Positions 15,548 through 23,035 of a stretch of 64,000 nt of DNA are shown here, piece after piece. The notes under the pieces were generated by a model that ran no database searches, was not told the DNA's origin, and worked only from the letters and a program-made list of their open reading frames with translations. How positions within the stretch are numbered: position 1 is the stretch's first letter; each line of letters opens with the position of its first letter. Both the position numbers and the translations under genes were made by a program. The stretch comes from Candidatus Gastranaerophilales bacterium (GTDB lineage: Bacteria > Cyanobacteriota > Vampirovibrionia > Gastranaerophilales > Gastranaerophilaceae), in the NCBI GenBank assembly GCA_944322755.1, contig CALUPY010000002.1:1-64000 (forward strand), given 5' to 3'.

Positions 15548-15780
15548 TAAACAGAGGGAACAGGGGTGGAAATCCCCGACTGAGCCGCAACCGTGACAGC
15601 CGGAATACTCTGCGGAGGTCTGACACTTATAGTTGGATGTAAAAATCTTAAAGAGGTTTGTTAGAGGGAGAAAGTAGTTGGAAATACTTATCCGTCCTCC
15701 GAATTTGCCGATACTTCGAGCTTAGGTCAAGGCACATAATGAGCTTAGAGTATCCCGCGTTTACAAATAAACAGGGATTT
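15548..15780 (+). promoter_or_regulatory. Cobalamin-riboswitch-like leader with hairpin expression platform
   Basis: The conserved B12-riboswitch core is visible: AGGGAAC at 15555, the GGGGTGGAAATCCCC stem-loop at 15563-15577, ACTGAGCCGCAACCGTGA at 15579-15596 (the B12-box region), then GCCGGAATACTCTG. CAGAG (15552-15556) pairs with CTCTG (15608-15612) to close the junction. The peripheral P7-P12 arms are missing, as in the short (class II-like) variants. About 140 nt of further structured leader follows. It ends in TCCC-GC-GTTTA / TAAAC-A-GGGA (15753-15777) and TTTTTT directly before the start codon, so one hairpin both hides the AGGGA ribosome-binding site and looks like a terminator. The genes it controls are not known B12 genes. 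Confidence 0.8.
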
Positions 15781-15784
15781 TTTA

Positions 15785-16495
15785 ATGTCAACACAGATTA
15801 CCGGGAATGTTAGAACAGGAACTTGTCCGCACGGTTTGCCGCCGGGTGCTTGTCCAATATGCAATGGAATGGGTGGTGGAGGCGGCAGCTCCAGGGTTAA
15901 TGAACATAAACCGGGAGAGCTTACCTGGAGCCAGTGTTACGCAATCGGTCAGATGATGAAAGCCCAGAAACTGGCAAAAGAAGAAGCGCAGGCAGAAGCT
16001 CTCGCGCAGGCGCAAAAAAGTATGGTCATTGCTACAGCACAGTTTGCACAGCAAATGCGTGAACTTATGATGAAATTTCTCCCGGCACCTGTATCAAATG
16101 CTGTTGTTTCTGCAGCTAATAATGTGATAATGCCTGCAATCAGATTTGTGCAAAATCTTTTTAACAGTCTGCAAACAACACTCAATAACGTGTTAAATAC
16201 AGTTAAAGAAAAGTTTGTTGAAATTACAGACAAACTTACGGCTATGTTGGGAGAGATGAAAGCAGCTGTTGAAAAGAAAATTTCAGACAAATTAAGAGAG
16301 CTGAAAAAGAAAATATTTAATCTGTTTGGTTTGAGCGAGGCGGATAATGAAGATGAGGAAAAACGGGTTGAGGAAGAGAAAAGGCTGTTTGATTTGAAAA
16401 ATTTGAAAGAAACTATATTTAATTCAAAAAATATTGAAGAAGAAAGTAATGAAGAAAAAGAAGATGATGAAAAAGATAATGGCGGTGAACAATGA
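15785..16495 (+). CDS. Unknown protein with CPHGLPPGACPIC motif, riboswitch-controlled
   Basis: 236 residues, first gene of a three-gene operon behind the cobalamin-type leader. The N-terminus has a short Cys motif (GTCPHGLPPGACPICNGMGGGGG, four-residue-class Cys-His-Cys-Cys at about 13-27) that could bind zinc, then a Gly-rich hinge. Residues about 55-190 are long Ala/Gln/Lys helices with a weakly hydrophobic patch (APVSNAVVSAANNVIMPAIRF). The last 45 residues are almost entirely Glu/Lys/Asp. AGGGA lies 8 nt before the ATG. It overlaps the next start by 4 nt (ATGA). Function unknown. Confidence 0.75.
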   Translation: MSTQITGNVRTGTCPHGLPPGACPICNGMGGGGGSSRVNEHKPGELTWSQCYAIGQMMKAQKLAKEEAQAEALAQAQKSMVIATAQFAQQMRELMMKFLPAPVSNAVVSAANNVIMPAIRFVQNLFNSLQTTLNNVLNTVKEKFVEITDKLTAMLGEMKAAVEKKISDKLRELKKKIFNLFGLSEADNEDEEKRVEEEKRLFDLKNLKETIFNSKNIEEESNEEKEDDEKDNGGEQ

Positions 16496-18045
16496 GTTAT
16501 ATTAGGCCTTATCAGGATTTGGAAACAAGAAAACAATACAGAAATCTCACAGAAACCCAGAAAAAAAATATATCAGAGGTTAAGGAAGGGCTGATTGTAA
16601 ACAATCTGATAAAAGATAAGGATGTAACAGAAAATCCTGATTTGAACGAAATGTATGACAATCTCATCATTCCTGACAAAACAACACTACCTGATAGTTT
16701 TGAGAAAATTTCTGCCGCCCCAAAAAATGGAACATCAGAAAAACCGTTGCATAAGTCATTGTTGCCATTGCTGGGCGGAACTGTCGGGTTATTCGGACTT
16801 ATTGCCGGTGCTGTCGGGGTTCTTTCTCTTGCCTCGGGATACAAAAAGAATTTGCCATCTTGGAAAACGCTTCAGGAAATTCCTAAAAATATTTCAATTA
16901 ACGATGAACCCCATTTTGCAACCTTATTAATGATTCGGGATCCGAATACAAGAAATATTTTTGGTGCACTCGGGGTTTTTGTACTGAGTGCAATTGGACT
17001 GGTCAGCAAAAATTTTGTAGATGGTGTAAAAGAAATCTGGATAAGGAAAAAACAGGCTGACATTCAGCGTGATTTGCAGGAAAAACTAATTGCTGTAGAG
17101 ACAAGAAGTTTCTCTGGAAAAATGCAGATTATGAGAAATATGCTGTCTGACAAGGCTAAAGAACTTGATTATATTTTGCATTTGAACAACAAAGGCCAGG
17201 AGAATGCTACATTCAGACAGTTTTTATCTTTTGGCCGGAAACACGATGAAAACTCCGAGAAAAAAAACTTTGCAATTGCTGCTTCATTGGTATTCGCTAC
17301 AGTGCTCGCAATAACCGGTCTTGGGGCAATGTCCCTTAAATTTCTTAGGCAGACCGCAAAAAACATAAACGGCTACAGGAGACGCATGCTTGAATACTGG
17401 CAGAATCTTGTTAAAAATTCAGAAGGTAAACTGTCTCAAGACCAGTTAAATACATTGAATAACATGTTTGTATCTCTAAATGCCACTGAACAAGAAATTA
17501 AGCGGGTATTAGGGTTGGGCGAAAATTTGACAGGTGATGCCCTGAAAAAAGAAGCAGAGAGAATTGGAAAATATCCGCAGAATTTTTATGAATATGTAAA
17601 AAAGGAAGTTGAGCGTGTTACCGTGCATGGTGCGGAGGCAATTGCCGGAAAGCCGAGTTCTAAACCTATGCTCTATTCTTATACAGAAGGAGACAGAGCA
17701 CATTTGTATAATATGATTGTGAATTGGGAAAATCCTATACTTAAGCTTGTTTTTGCAGGAATGTCTGCAGTGACTGCGGTTGGTTATGTGGGGACATCTG
17801 TTGTTGATGCCCAGAAAACAGTTCAGGTAATGAAAGAAAATGCAAAAACAGAACTCGATTTGCAGGATAGGCTTGTTAATGTAGAGTTGAATAATTTTAG
17901 TGCAAAGAAAAACAGTGTTATTGAACCTCTGGTAGAGGAATTTAGAAAACAGGCACGCTCGGGTAAGGATAAACAGGAACTAAAAACCCGTGCAGAAAAT
18001 ATTTTGTATGAAATCAAAAACGGTCCACCGTTTGTATACTCTTAG
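16492..18045 (+). CDS. Unknown membrane protein with internal duplication
   Basis: 517 residues, translationally coupled to the gene before it. Hydrophobic segments lie near 88-115 (LLPLLGGTVGLFGLIAGAVGVL), 155-175 (IFGALGVFVLSAIGLV), 258-280 (FAIAASLVFATVLAITGLG) and 415-435 (KLVFAGMSAVTAVGYV). The blocks after the second and fourth hydrophobic segments resemble each other: SKNFVDGVKEI...LQEKLIAVETRSFSGK against GTSVVDAQKTV...LQDRLVNVELNNFSAK. The protein therefore seems to be built from two related halves of TM segment plus amphipathic helix. No family recognised. It is likely in the inner membrane as part of a complex with its operon partners. Confidence 0.75.
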   Translation: MSYIRPYQDLETRKQYRNLTETQKKNISEVKEGLIVNNLIKDKDVTENPDLNEMYDNLIIPDKTTLPDSFEKISAAPKNGTSEKPLHKSLLPLLGGTVGLFGLIAGAVGVLSLASGYKKNLPSWKTLQEIPKNISINDEPHFATLLMIRDPNTRNIFGALGVFVLSAIGLVSKNFVDGVKEIWIRKKQADIQRDLQEKLIAVETRSFSGKMQIMRNMLSDKAKELDYILHLNNKGQENATFRQFLSFGRKHDENSEKKNFAIAASLVFATVLAITGLGAMSLKFLRQTAKNINGYRRRMLEYWQNLVKNSEGKLSQDQLNTLNNMFVSLNATEQEIKRVLGLGENLTGDALKKEAERIGKYPQNFYEYVKKEVERVTVHGAEAIAGKPSSKPMLYSYTEGDRAHLYNMIVNWENPILKLVFAGMSAVTAVGYVGTSVVDAQKTVQVMKENAKTELDLQDRLVNVELNNFSAKKNSVIEPLVEEFRKQARSGKDKQELKTRAENILYEIKNGPPFVYS

Positions 18046-18053
18046 GGAAAATC

Positions 18054-18575
18054 ATGAAAATAAATAAAGTATCTTTTAAAAATAGTTTGCCATATCCAAA
18101 CAAAGCACCATTAAATACTCTGATGCCACAAATCGGTATGCAGGTTAGCTTACCGAACCAAAACAGAAATTACACGCTGTTTAATCAAAATCTTGTGAAA
18201 CAGATAGTTAATTATAAAGAAACTGCACTACCTGAGATGTGGAAATATCTTTCTGTTGTGCAGGACGAAAAACAGATTGCAGAAGGGCTCTATATTCTGG
18301 ACAGAATGATTGATAACGGGGTTCAGGGGGTTGATAAGCTTTATCCGGTTATATGCCGATTTGACAGAACATCCTCGCCGACAATTCAGGTTCTGCTATC
18401 GGGAATTTACAGAAAAATAAATGTGCCTGATGCATTTGGACCGTTGATGAGTATGCTCATTAAAAATACATTTCAGCCCCCTAATGTTTCTTTTGACCCG
18501 AATCAGGAAATAGGCGGAGCTTTGTTAGAGCTTCTGAGAAATAAGTCAGCACAAAGCTTATATAAGAATAATTAA
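18054..18575 (+). CDS. Unknown 173-aa protein with VSFKN tag
   Basis: The third gene of the riboswitch operon, 8 bp after the previous stop. It begins MKINKVSFKNSLPYPNK, with the Phe-Lys tag at residues 8-9. Residues about 60-170 look like HEAT/ARM-type helical pairs (LPEMWKYLSVVQDEKQIAEGLYILDRMIDNGVQGVDKLYPVICRF...IQVLLSGIYRKI...). No signal peptide or membrane segment. A strong terminator follows, ending the operon. Confidence 0.7.
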   Translation: MKINKVSFKNSLPYPNKAPLNTLMPQIGMQVSLPNQNRNYTLFNQNLVKQIVNYKETALPEMWKYLSVVQDEKQIAEGLYILDRMIDNGVQGVDKLYPVICRFDRTSSPTIQVLLSGIYRKINVPDAFGPLMSMLIKNTFQPPNVSFDPNQEIGGALLELLRNKSAQSLYKNN

Positions 18576-18579
18576 TACA

Positions 18580-18611
18580 AAGAAGCCCTGATTTAGTATT
18601 CAGGGCTTCTT
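18580..18611. terminator. Bidirectional terminator
   Basis: AAGAAGCCCTGA / TCAGGGCTTCTT, a 12-bp stem with an 8-nt loop between convergent genes. Confidence 0.85.
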
Positions 18612-18633
18612 ATTATCTGTTTTTTAATGCTTA

Positions 18634-19101
18634 TTACTTAATTAATTTAGTAATTTCTGCTGTAATATCTGTTCCGCCTGAAAGAACTACGCCTTTTGCG
18701 AGGACGAGATTGTAGTTATCTTGTTTTGCTTTATTAGCAATAACTGATGATATGTTTTTGTCGATAGAAGAAAGTTTTGCTGCATAATCTTTTTGGATAG
18801 CTGCTCTTTTTGAGTTGTATTCTTTGCTGTATTTTTCCTGAAGAGCTTTTTTCTTTGTTGCATCTTTTTCTTTGTTTACTGCGGCATTAGCATTTTTTAC
18901 AAATGTATTAAGATCCTGGAATTTTTTCTGCTGTTCTGATTTTAGTGCTTTTACCTGAGAAGATGCTGCAACAACCTTTTGTACATCAACAACTGCTACT
19001 TTGTAGTTAGCGGGAACATCAGAAATTGCAAAATTGTTAACTGACATTCCTATAACAAATGCAGAAAGACCTAAAACGCAGTACTTTACATAATTTTTCA
19101 T
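18634..19101 (-). CDS. OmpH/Skp-family periplasmic chaperone
   Basis: 155 residues. A signal peptide (MKNYVKYCVLGLSAFVIGMSVNNFA) is followed by the OmpH signature YKVAVVDVQKVVAASSQVKALKSEQQKKFQDL and a long Lys/Ala-rich coiled coil (about 60-125), ending in ITAEITKLIK. Skp-type trimers hold unfolded outer-membrane proteins in the periplasm. The gene is not beside bamA or lpxD, its usual neighbours, in this window. It implies a diderm envelope. Confidence 0.88.
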   Translation of the reverse strand: MKNYVKYCVLGLSAFVIGMSVNNFAISDVPANYKVAVVDVQKVVAASSQVKALKSEQQKKFQDLNTFVKNANAAVNKEKDATKKKALQEKYSKEYNSKRAAIQKDYAAKLSSIDKNISSVIANKAKQDNYNLVLAKGVVLSGGTDITAEITKLIK

Positions 19102-19327
19102 ATTATACCCTTTCTATAAACTAAAAGTACAACCTAACTATGAAAAAAATTATAGCATTAAATTAAAAAATTAATATCGTAAATTTTATATTTTTACAAA
19201 ATAATTAACAAAATTCTATACATCCGGCATGCTTAATCAGATAATTTCAAAATCTGTTTTCTCTGCTAAAAATATAAAAAAGTAAAAAGTCAGGTATATA
19301 TTATCTTAACAACAGGGAGAAAATACA

Positions 19328-19867
19328 ATGGACGAAAATCAAAACAATGCTAATCACAAAGAGTGCAGATGTAACGAAGAGCACTGGATAAAATTTGCAT
19401 TTATTGCACTTGCAGTATTTCTTGGTGTCTTTTTTGCAACTTACTATATTATGGATCAGATAAGGCACTCTTACGGTATTCCATATCACATGGACAATTT
19501 AGACAGAATCCTCAGAGAGCAGGACAGGGTATTCAATGATTTTAACAAAACTCCCATAGGGTTTCATGCTGCAATGAACGAAAAAGATCCTGTTTCTGTT
19601 GAGTCATTTAAGGATGAAAAAGCATACAAAATCATAATAGATTTAAAACCATTTGATAACAATATAAATAATGTAGATGTAAAAGTTGATGGCAGAAAAG
19701 TCACTGTTAGCGGCATCAAATTTAAAGACAGACATAACAGAGAAGACTTGTATACTTTTTCGCAGACATTTCTCTTGCCCAGAGAAGTTGACTCTCTTGC
19801 AGTTACAAAGGAAAAGGTTAAAGACAAGTACGTTGTAACACTGCCAATTCTTGAAGAAGAGGATTAA
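19328..19867 (+). CDS. Membrane-anchored small heat-shock (alpha-crystallin) protein
   Basis: 179 residues. A Cys/His-containing N-terminus (MDENQNNANHKECRCNEEHW) precedes one TM helix (FAFIALAVFLGVFFATYYI, about 24-42). A linker of about 45 residues leads to an alpha-crystallin/Hsp20 beta-sandwich (about 95-179: YKIIIDLKPFDNNINNVDVKVDGRKVTVSG...FSQTFLLPREVD). The usual A-x-x-x-N-G-V-L-position reads DKYVVTLPI. Hsp20 proteins are normally soluble. A membrane-tethered one may protect membrane proteins. GGGAG is 10 nt before the start. A terminator follows. Confidence 0.8.
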   Translation: MDENQNNANHKECRCNEEHWIKFAFIALAVFLGVFFATYYIMDQIRHSYGIPYHMDNLDRILREQDRVFNDFNKTPIGFHAAMNEKDPVSVESFKDEKAYKIIIDLKPFDNNINNVDVKVDGRKVTVSGIKFKDRHNREDLYTFSQTFLLPREVDSLAVTKEKVKDKYVVTLPILEEED

Positions 19868-19875
19868 CGTTTTTT

Positions 19876-19905
19876 GAGGGAAGATGTTAAAATCTTCCCT
19901 CTTTT
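19876..19905 (+). terminator. Terminator after the Hsp20-like gene
   Basis: GAGGGAAGAT-GTTAAA-ATCTTCCCTC followed by TTTTG. Confidence 0.85.
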
Positions 19906-19927
19906 GTAATATTTGGGGAGAAAATTT

Positions 19928-19956
19928 TTGACAATTGTTATTGTCTAAAATATGAT
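19928..19956 (+). promoter_or_regulatory. Consensus-like promoter of the yceD-fab operon
   Basis: TTGACA (19928-19933), 17-bp spacer, TATGAT (19951-19956). The expected start point (about 19962-19964) falls within a few bases of the ATG at 19966. No Shine-Dalgarno is present, so the yceD transcript may be leaderless. Confidence 0.7.
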
Positions 19957-19965
19957 ATAGAAACT

Positions 19966-20463
19966 ATGAAAGTTTCCGTTGATGAAATAGAAAATTCTCC
20001 GAATCAGACACTGGAAACAAGTTTTAACGGGAATATCAAAGGTCTGGAAACAGAAGGTCCTGTCGTTGCAGAACTTGTTTTTAAATGTCTGGGGCAATGC
20101 ATAAATGTAAACGGACGAATTGTTGCAAATGTTAAGTTGATTTGTGACCGATGTCTTAATGAATTTTGTCAAAAATTAGAGTTGCCGGTTGATGAAACAT
20201 ATATGCAGGGAGCCTTTAATGACGGGGAAAATAAGGAAATTGAATTAAAAGACGGTGATTTTGTTATCGATTTATATGACCAAACAGACATAGATGTTGA
20301 TGATTTACTTTACCAAACCTTAATATTAAATCTTCCAAATCCATCTGTTTGTGATATAAATTGTAATGGAGATGCTGAAATGGAAAAATATATAAAAAAA
20401 GAAATTTCAGATCCCAGATTAGAAGTTTTTAAGAATATGAAGATAAGAAAAGAAGGAAGATAA
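19966..20463 (+). CDS. yceD: YceD/DUF177 protein, linked to ribosomal protein L32
   Basis: 165 residues with the DUF177 layout: a beta-rich N-terminus, then LICDRCLNEF at about 62-71 and the C-terminal NPSVCDINCNG segment, where cysteines may bind a metal. YceD proteins are encoded just upstream of rpmF in most bacteria, and in plants a relative is needed for 23S rRNA maturation, so a role in large-subunit assembly is likely. The next gene is rpmF, 3 bp downstream, as expected. The promoter places the transcript start almost at the ATG. Confidence 0.88.
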   Translation: MKVSVDEIENSPNQTLETSFNGNIKGLETEGPVVAELVFKCLGQCINVNGRIVANVKLICDRCLNEFCQKLELPVDETYMQGAFNDGENKEIELKDGDFVIDLYDQTDIDVDDLLYQTLILNLPNPSVCDINCNGDAEMEKYIKKEISDPRLEVFKNMKIRKEGR

Positions 20464-20466
20464 AAA

Positions 20467-20811
20467 ATGGCAGTACCAAAGAAACGTACAGGTGCATCAG
20501 CACAAGGTCACAGAAGAGCTAACTGGAAAGCTACAGTTCCTGAAACTACAATTTGCAAAAATTGCGGCGAAATTATTTTGACGCATACAGTATGCGAAGC
20601 ATGCGGGCAATATAAAGGCAAAGTAGTTAGCAGAAAAGCAGAAGGTTTTGTTGAAGAAGCAGAAGCTAAAAAACCGGCTAAAAAAGCAAAAACAACAAAG
20701 AAAGCAAAAGTTGAAGAACCGGTTGCGCAAACAGTAGAAAATACTGAAGTTAAAGAAGAAACAACAGCTGAAGCAACTGAAGAAAATAAAGAAGAAAAAA
20801 CAGAAGAATAA
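20467..20811 (+). CDS. rpmF: Ribosomal protein L32 with long charged C-terminal tail
   Basis: 114 residues. The first 57 are a standard L32 (MAVPKKRTGASAQGHRRANW, then the zinc ribbon CKNCGEIILTHTVCEACGQY). The second half (EEAEAKKPAKKAKTTKKAK... to EENKEEKTEE) is a low-complexity Lys/Ala then Glu/Thr tail that is absent from typical 55-60-residue L32 proteins. The frame is uninterrupted, so the tail appears to be genuine. A perfect terminator-like hairpin separates it from plsX. Confidence 0.95.
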   Translation: MAVPKKRTGASAQGHRRANWKATVPETTICKNCGEIILTHTVCEACGQYKGKVVSRKAEGFVEEAEAKKPAKKAKTTKKAKVEEPVAQTVENTEVKEETTAEATEENKEEKTEE

Positions 20812-20822
20812 AAACAATTGTG

Positions 20823-20862
20823 TCGAAAATTTCGCTTTTTATTAAGCGAAATTTTCGATTAA
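20823..20862 (+). terminator. Hairpin between rpmF and plsX
   Basis: TCGAAAATTTCGCTT / AAGCGAAATTTTCGA, a perfect 15-bp stem with a 6-nt loop. A clear T-run is lacking on the plus strand (ATTAAC follows), so termination may be partial, lowering plsX-fab expression relative to L32. Confidence 0.6.
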
Positions 20863-20943
20863 CATTGTAGTTGAACTAAGATTTTATTCAATAAAATCAG
20901 ATATTGAAAAAAATAGTATAGTTTTAAGGGGAAAGAGAATAGT

Positions 20944-21996
20944 ATGACGAGGATCGCAATCGACGCAATGGGCGGAGATCATGCACCGCACGAGATAGTA
21001 GCAGGGGCAGTTTGGGCAGCATCAGAATACAATGTTCCGATTGAGCTTGTAGGAAAACAGGATCAAATAGAGAGGGAACTGGAAAAGATTAAACGGTTTG
21101 GGATAAAGTGTACAAGCCCTAATGTTCCGTATTCAAGAATTAGAGTCGATGTTGATAAGCTCGATATAAAAATTACCCATGCTTCAGAAGTTATAGAAAT
21201 GGGTGAAGCTCCGGGCCAGGCAATAAGAAAGAAGAAAAAATCGTCTATTGTTCTTGCTGTTGATGCTGTTGCTACAGGCAGTTCTCAGGCTGTTGTTGCT
21301 GCAGGTTCTACCGGTGCTGCTATGGCAGCAAGTTTGTTTGGCTTAGGCAGATTGCCTGGTATTGAAAGACCTGCTATTGCAACCACTTTACCTACTATGA
21401 AAAAACCCGTTATTCTCATTGATGCAGGTGCAAATAGCAACTGTACTCCCCAAATGCTTTTGCAGTTTGCAATTATGGGTGCGTCTTTTGTCAGAGGAAT
21501 TTGGGAAAATGAAAACCCGAGAATAGGTATTCTAAACATCGGAGAAGAAGCCGGAAAAGGTAATGAGCTTGCACAATCGTCTTATAAACTTTTTGAAGAA
21601 AACCAGGATAAAATCAATTTTATAGGAAACATTGAAGGTAAAGAGCTTTTTCTTGGCAACTGCGATGTCGTTGTCTGCGACGGTTTTGTCGGAAATGTTG
21701 CTTTGAAGAGTATTGAAGGTTCTTCCTCTATGCTGTTTCAGATGATTAAACAGGAATTTAAAAAAGATTTCTTTTCTATGGTTATCGGTTTGCTCGCAAA
21801 ACCTGCAATGAAGAGAATTTTTAAAAGAATTAACTATGAAGAATTCGGAGGGGCACTGCTTTTGGGAGTTAAGGGTATTACCGTAATTTCTCACGGGGCA
21901 AGTAAGGCATATGCAATAAAAAATGCAGTCCGAGTAGCAAAAGAAGCTGTTGAAACAGAAGTTAATAAAAAGATATCAGAATTTTACGAAGGATAA
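20944..21996 (+). CDS. plsX: Phosphate acyltransferase PlsX
   Basis: 350 residues. Makes acyl-phosphate from acyl-ACP for phospholipid synthesis at the membrane surface. Signatures: MTRIAIDAMGGDHAPHEIVAGA at the N-terminus, VAAGSTGAAMAASLFGLGRLPGIERPAI, and NIGEEAGKGNEL with CDGFVGNVALKSIEG near 235-255. GGGGAAAGAG precedes the ATG. It is first in the fatty-acid block, with fabH 4 bp downstream. Confidence 0.96.
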   Translation: MTRIAIDAMGGDHAPHEIVAGAVWAASEYNVPIELVGKQDQIERELEKIKRFGIKCTSPNVPYSRIRVDVDKLDIKITHASEVIEMGEAPGQAIRKKKKSSIVLAVDAVATGSSQAVVAAGSTGAAMAASLFGLGRLPGIERPAIATTLPTMKKPVILIDAGANSNCTPQMLLQFAIMGASFVRGIWENENPRIGILNIGEEAGKGNELAQSSYKLFEENQDKINFIGNIEGKELFLGNCDVVVCDGFVGNVALKSIEGSSSMLFQMIKQEFKKDFFSMVIGLLAKPAMKRIFKRINYEEFGGALLLGVKGITVISHGASKAYAIKNAVRVAKEAVETEVNKKISEFYEG

Positions 21997-22000
21997 TTAT

Positions 22001-23008
22001 ATGTCATTAAATTTAATTCCGGTTATGATTGCGGGTGTTGGATACGGAGTACCCGAAACTGTTATCACAAACGACGATTTAACAAAACTTGTTGATACAA
22101 GTGATGAATGGATTACGACAAGAACCGGCATAAAAGAACGCCGTGTTGTTTCCGGTGAAGAAAATGCGGTTACACTCGGTATTAAGGCTGCTAAAAATGC
22201 ACTTGCAAAAGCAAAAATGGATGCAAAAGACATAGATTTAATTATTGCTGCCGCTTCTGTTCCGGCTCACCCTTATCCTTCTACTGCTTGTGAAATTCAG
22301 GCAGCTATTGAAGCAGATAACGCAGCTGCTTTTGACATAACAGCTGCATGTACAGGCATGATTTATGCTATGAATATTGCAAAATCATTTATATCTTCAG
22401 GCATTTACAAGAATGTATTGCTTGTTGCAACGGATGCCAATTCGAAATTCATTGACTGGTATGACAGAACAAGCTGCGTATTATTTGGCGACGGAGCAGG
22501 TGCGTTAGTTATGAAAGAGTCTGTGGATGGTGTTGATGATATCATTGCGATGGATATGCACTCAAACGGCAAGGACGGCGATTTTATTAAAATGCCTATG
22601 AATGGTGAAAACTGTCCGCTTGTTGAACCATGCGCACCGCAGAAGCAGAAAATAGTTATGCAGGGTCGAGAAGTTTACAAATTTGTCGTAACGACCATGC
22701 CAGAATCTATCAGTAATTGCCTTGAAAAAGCTGGTTTAACACCAGATGATGTGGATTATTTGATACCGCATCAGGCAAATTACAGAATTATTGAAGCAAT
22801 GGCATCAAGACTAAATTACAGCGATGACAAAATCATTGTTAACCTTCAAAAATATGGCAATACCTCTGCAGCTTCCATTCCTATTGCAATGGCAGAAGGT
22901 ATTGAAGAAGGAAAAATTAAGCTTCCTTGTAAAGCTATACTTAGCGGTTTCGGTGCAGGTTTAACCTGGGGAACTGTGATTGTAAGGCTTAGAGAAGGTA
23001 TTGCATAG
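22001..23008 (+). CDS. fabH: 3-oxoacyl-ACP synthase III FabH
   Basis: 335 residues from the ATG at 22001. That start is preferred because GAAGGA lies 9 nt upstream and a longer in-frame extension would overlap plsX. It starts fatty-acid synthesis by condensing acetyl-CoA with malonyl-ACP. Catalytic residues: Cys in DITAACTGMIYAM, His in YLIPHQANYRI, and Asn in KYGNTSAASIP. TRTGIKERR near residue 40 is characteristic. Operon order plsX-fabH-fabD is standard. Confidence 0.97.
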   Translation: MSLNLIPVMIAGVGYGVPETVITNDDLTKLVDTSDEWITTRTGIKERRVVSGEENAVTLGIKAAKNALAKAKMDAKDIDLIIAAASVPAHPYPSTACEIQAAIEADNAAAFDITAACTGMIYAMNIAKSFISSGIYKNVLLVATDANSKFIDWYDRTSCVLFGDGAGALVMKESVDGVDDIIAMDMHSNGKDGDFIKMPMNGENCPLVEPCAPQKQKIVMQGREVYKFVVTTMPESISNCLEKAGLTPDDVDYLIPHQANYRIIEAMASRLNYSDDKIIVNLQKYGNTSAASIPIAMAEGIEEGKIKLPCKAILSGFGAGLTWGTVIVRLREGIA

Positions 23009-23035
23009 AAAATTATTAAACAGGAGTAAATTTTA

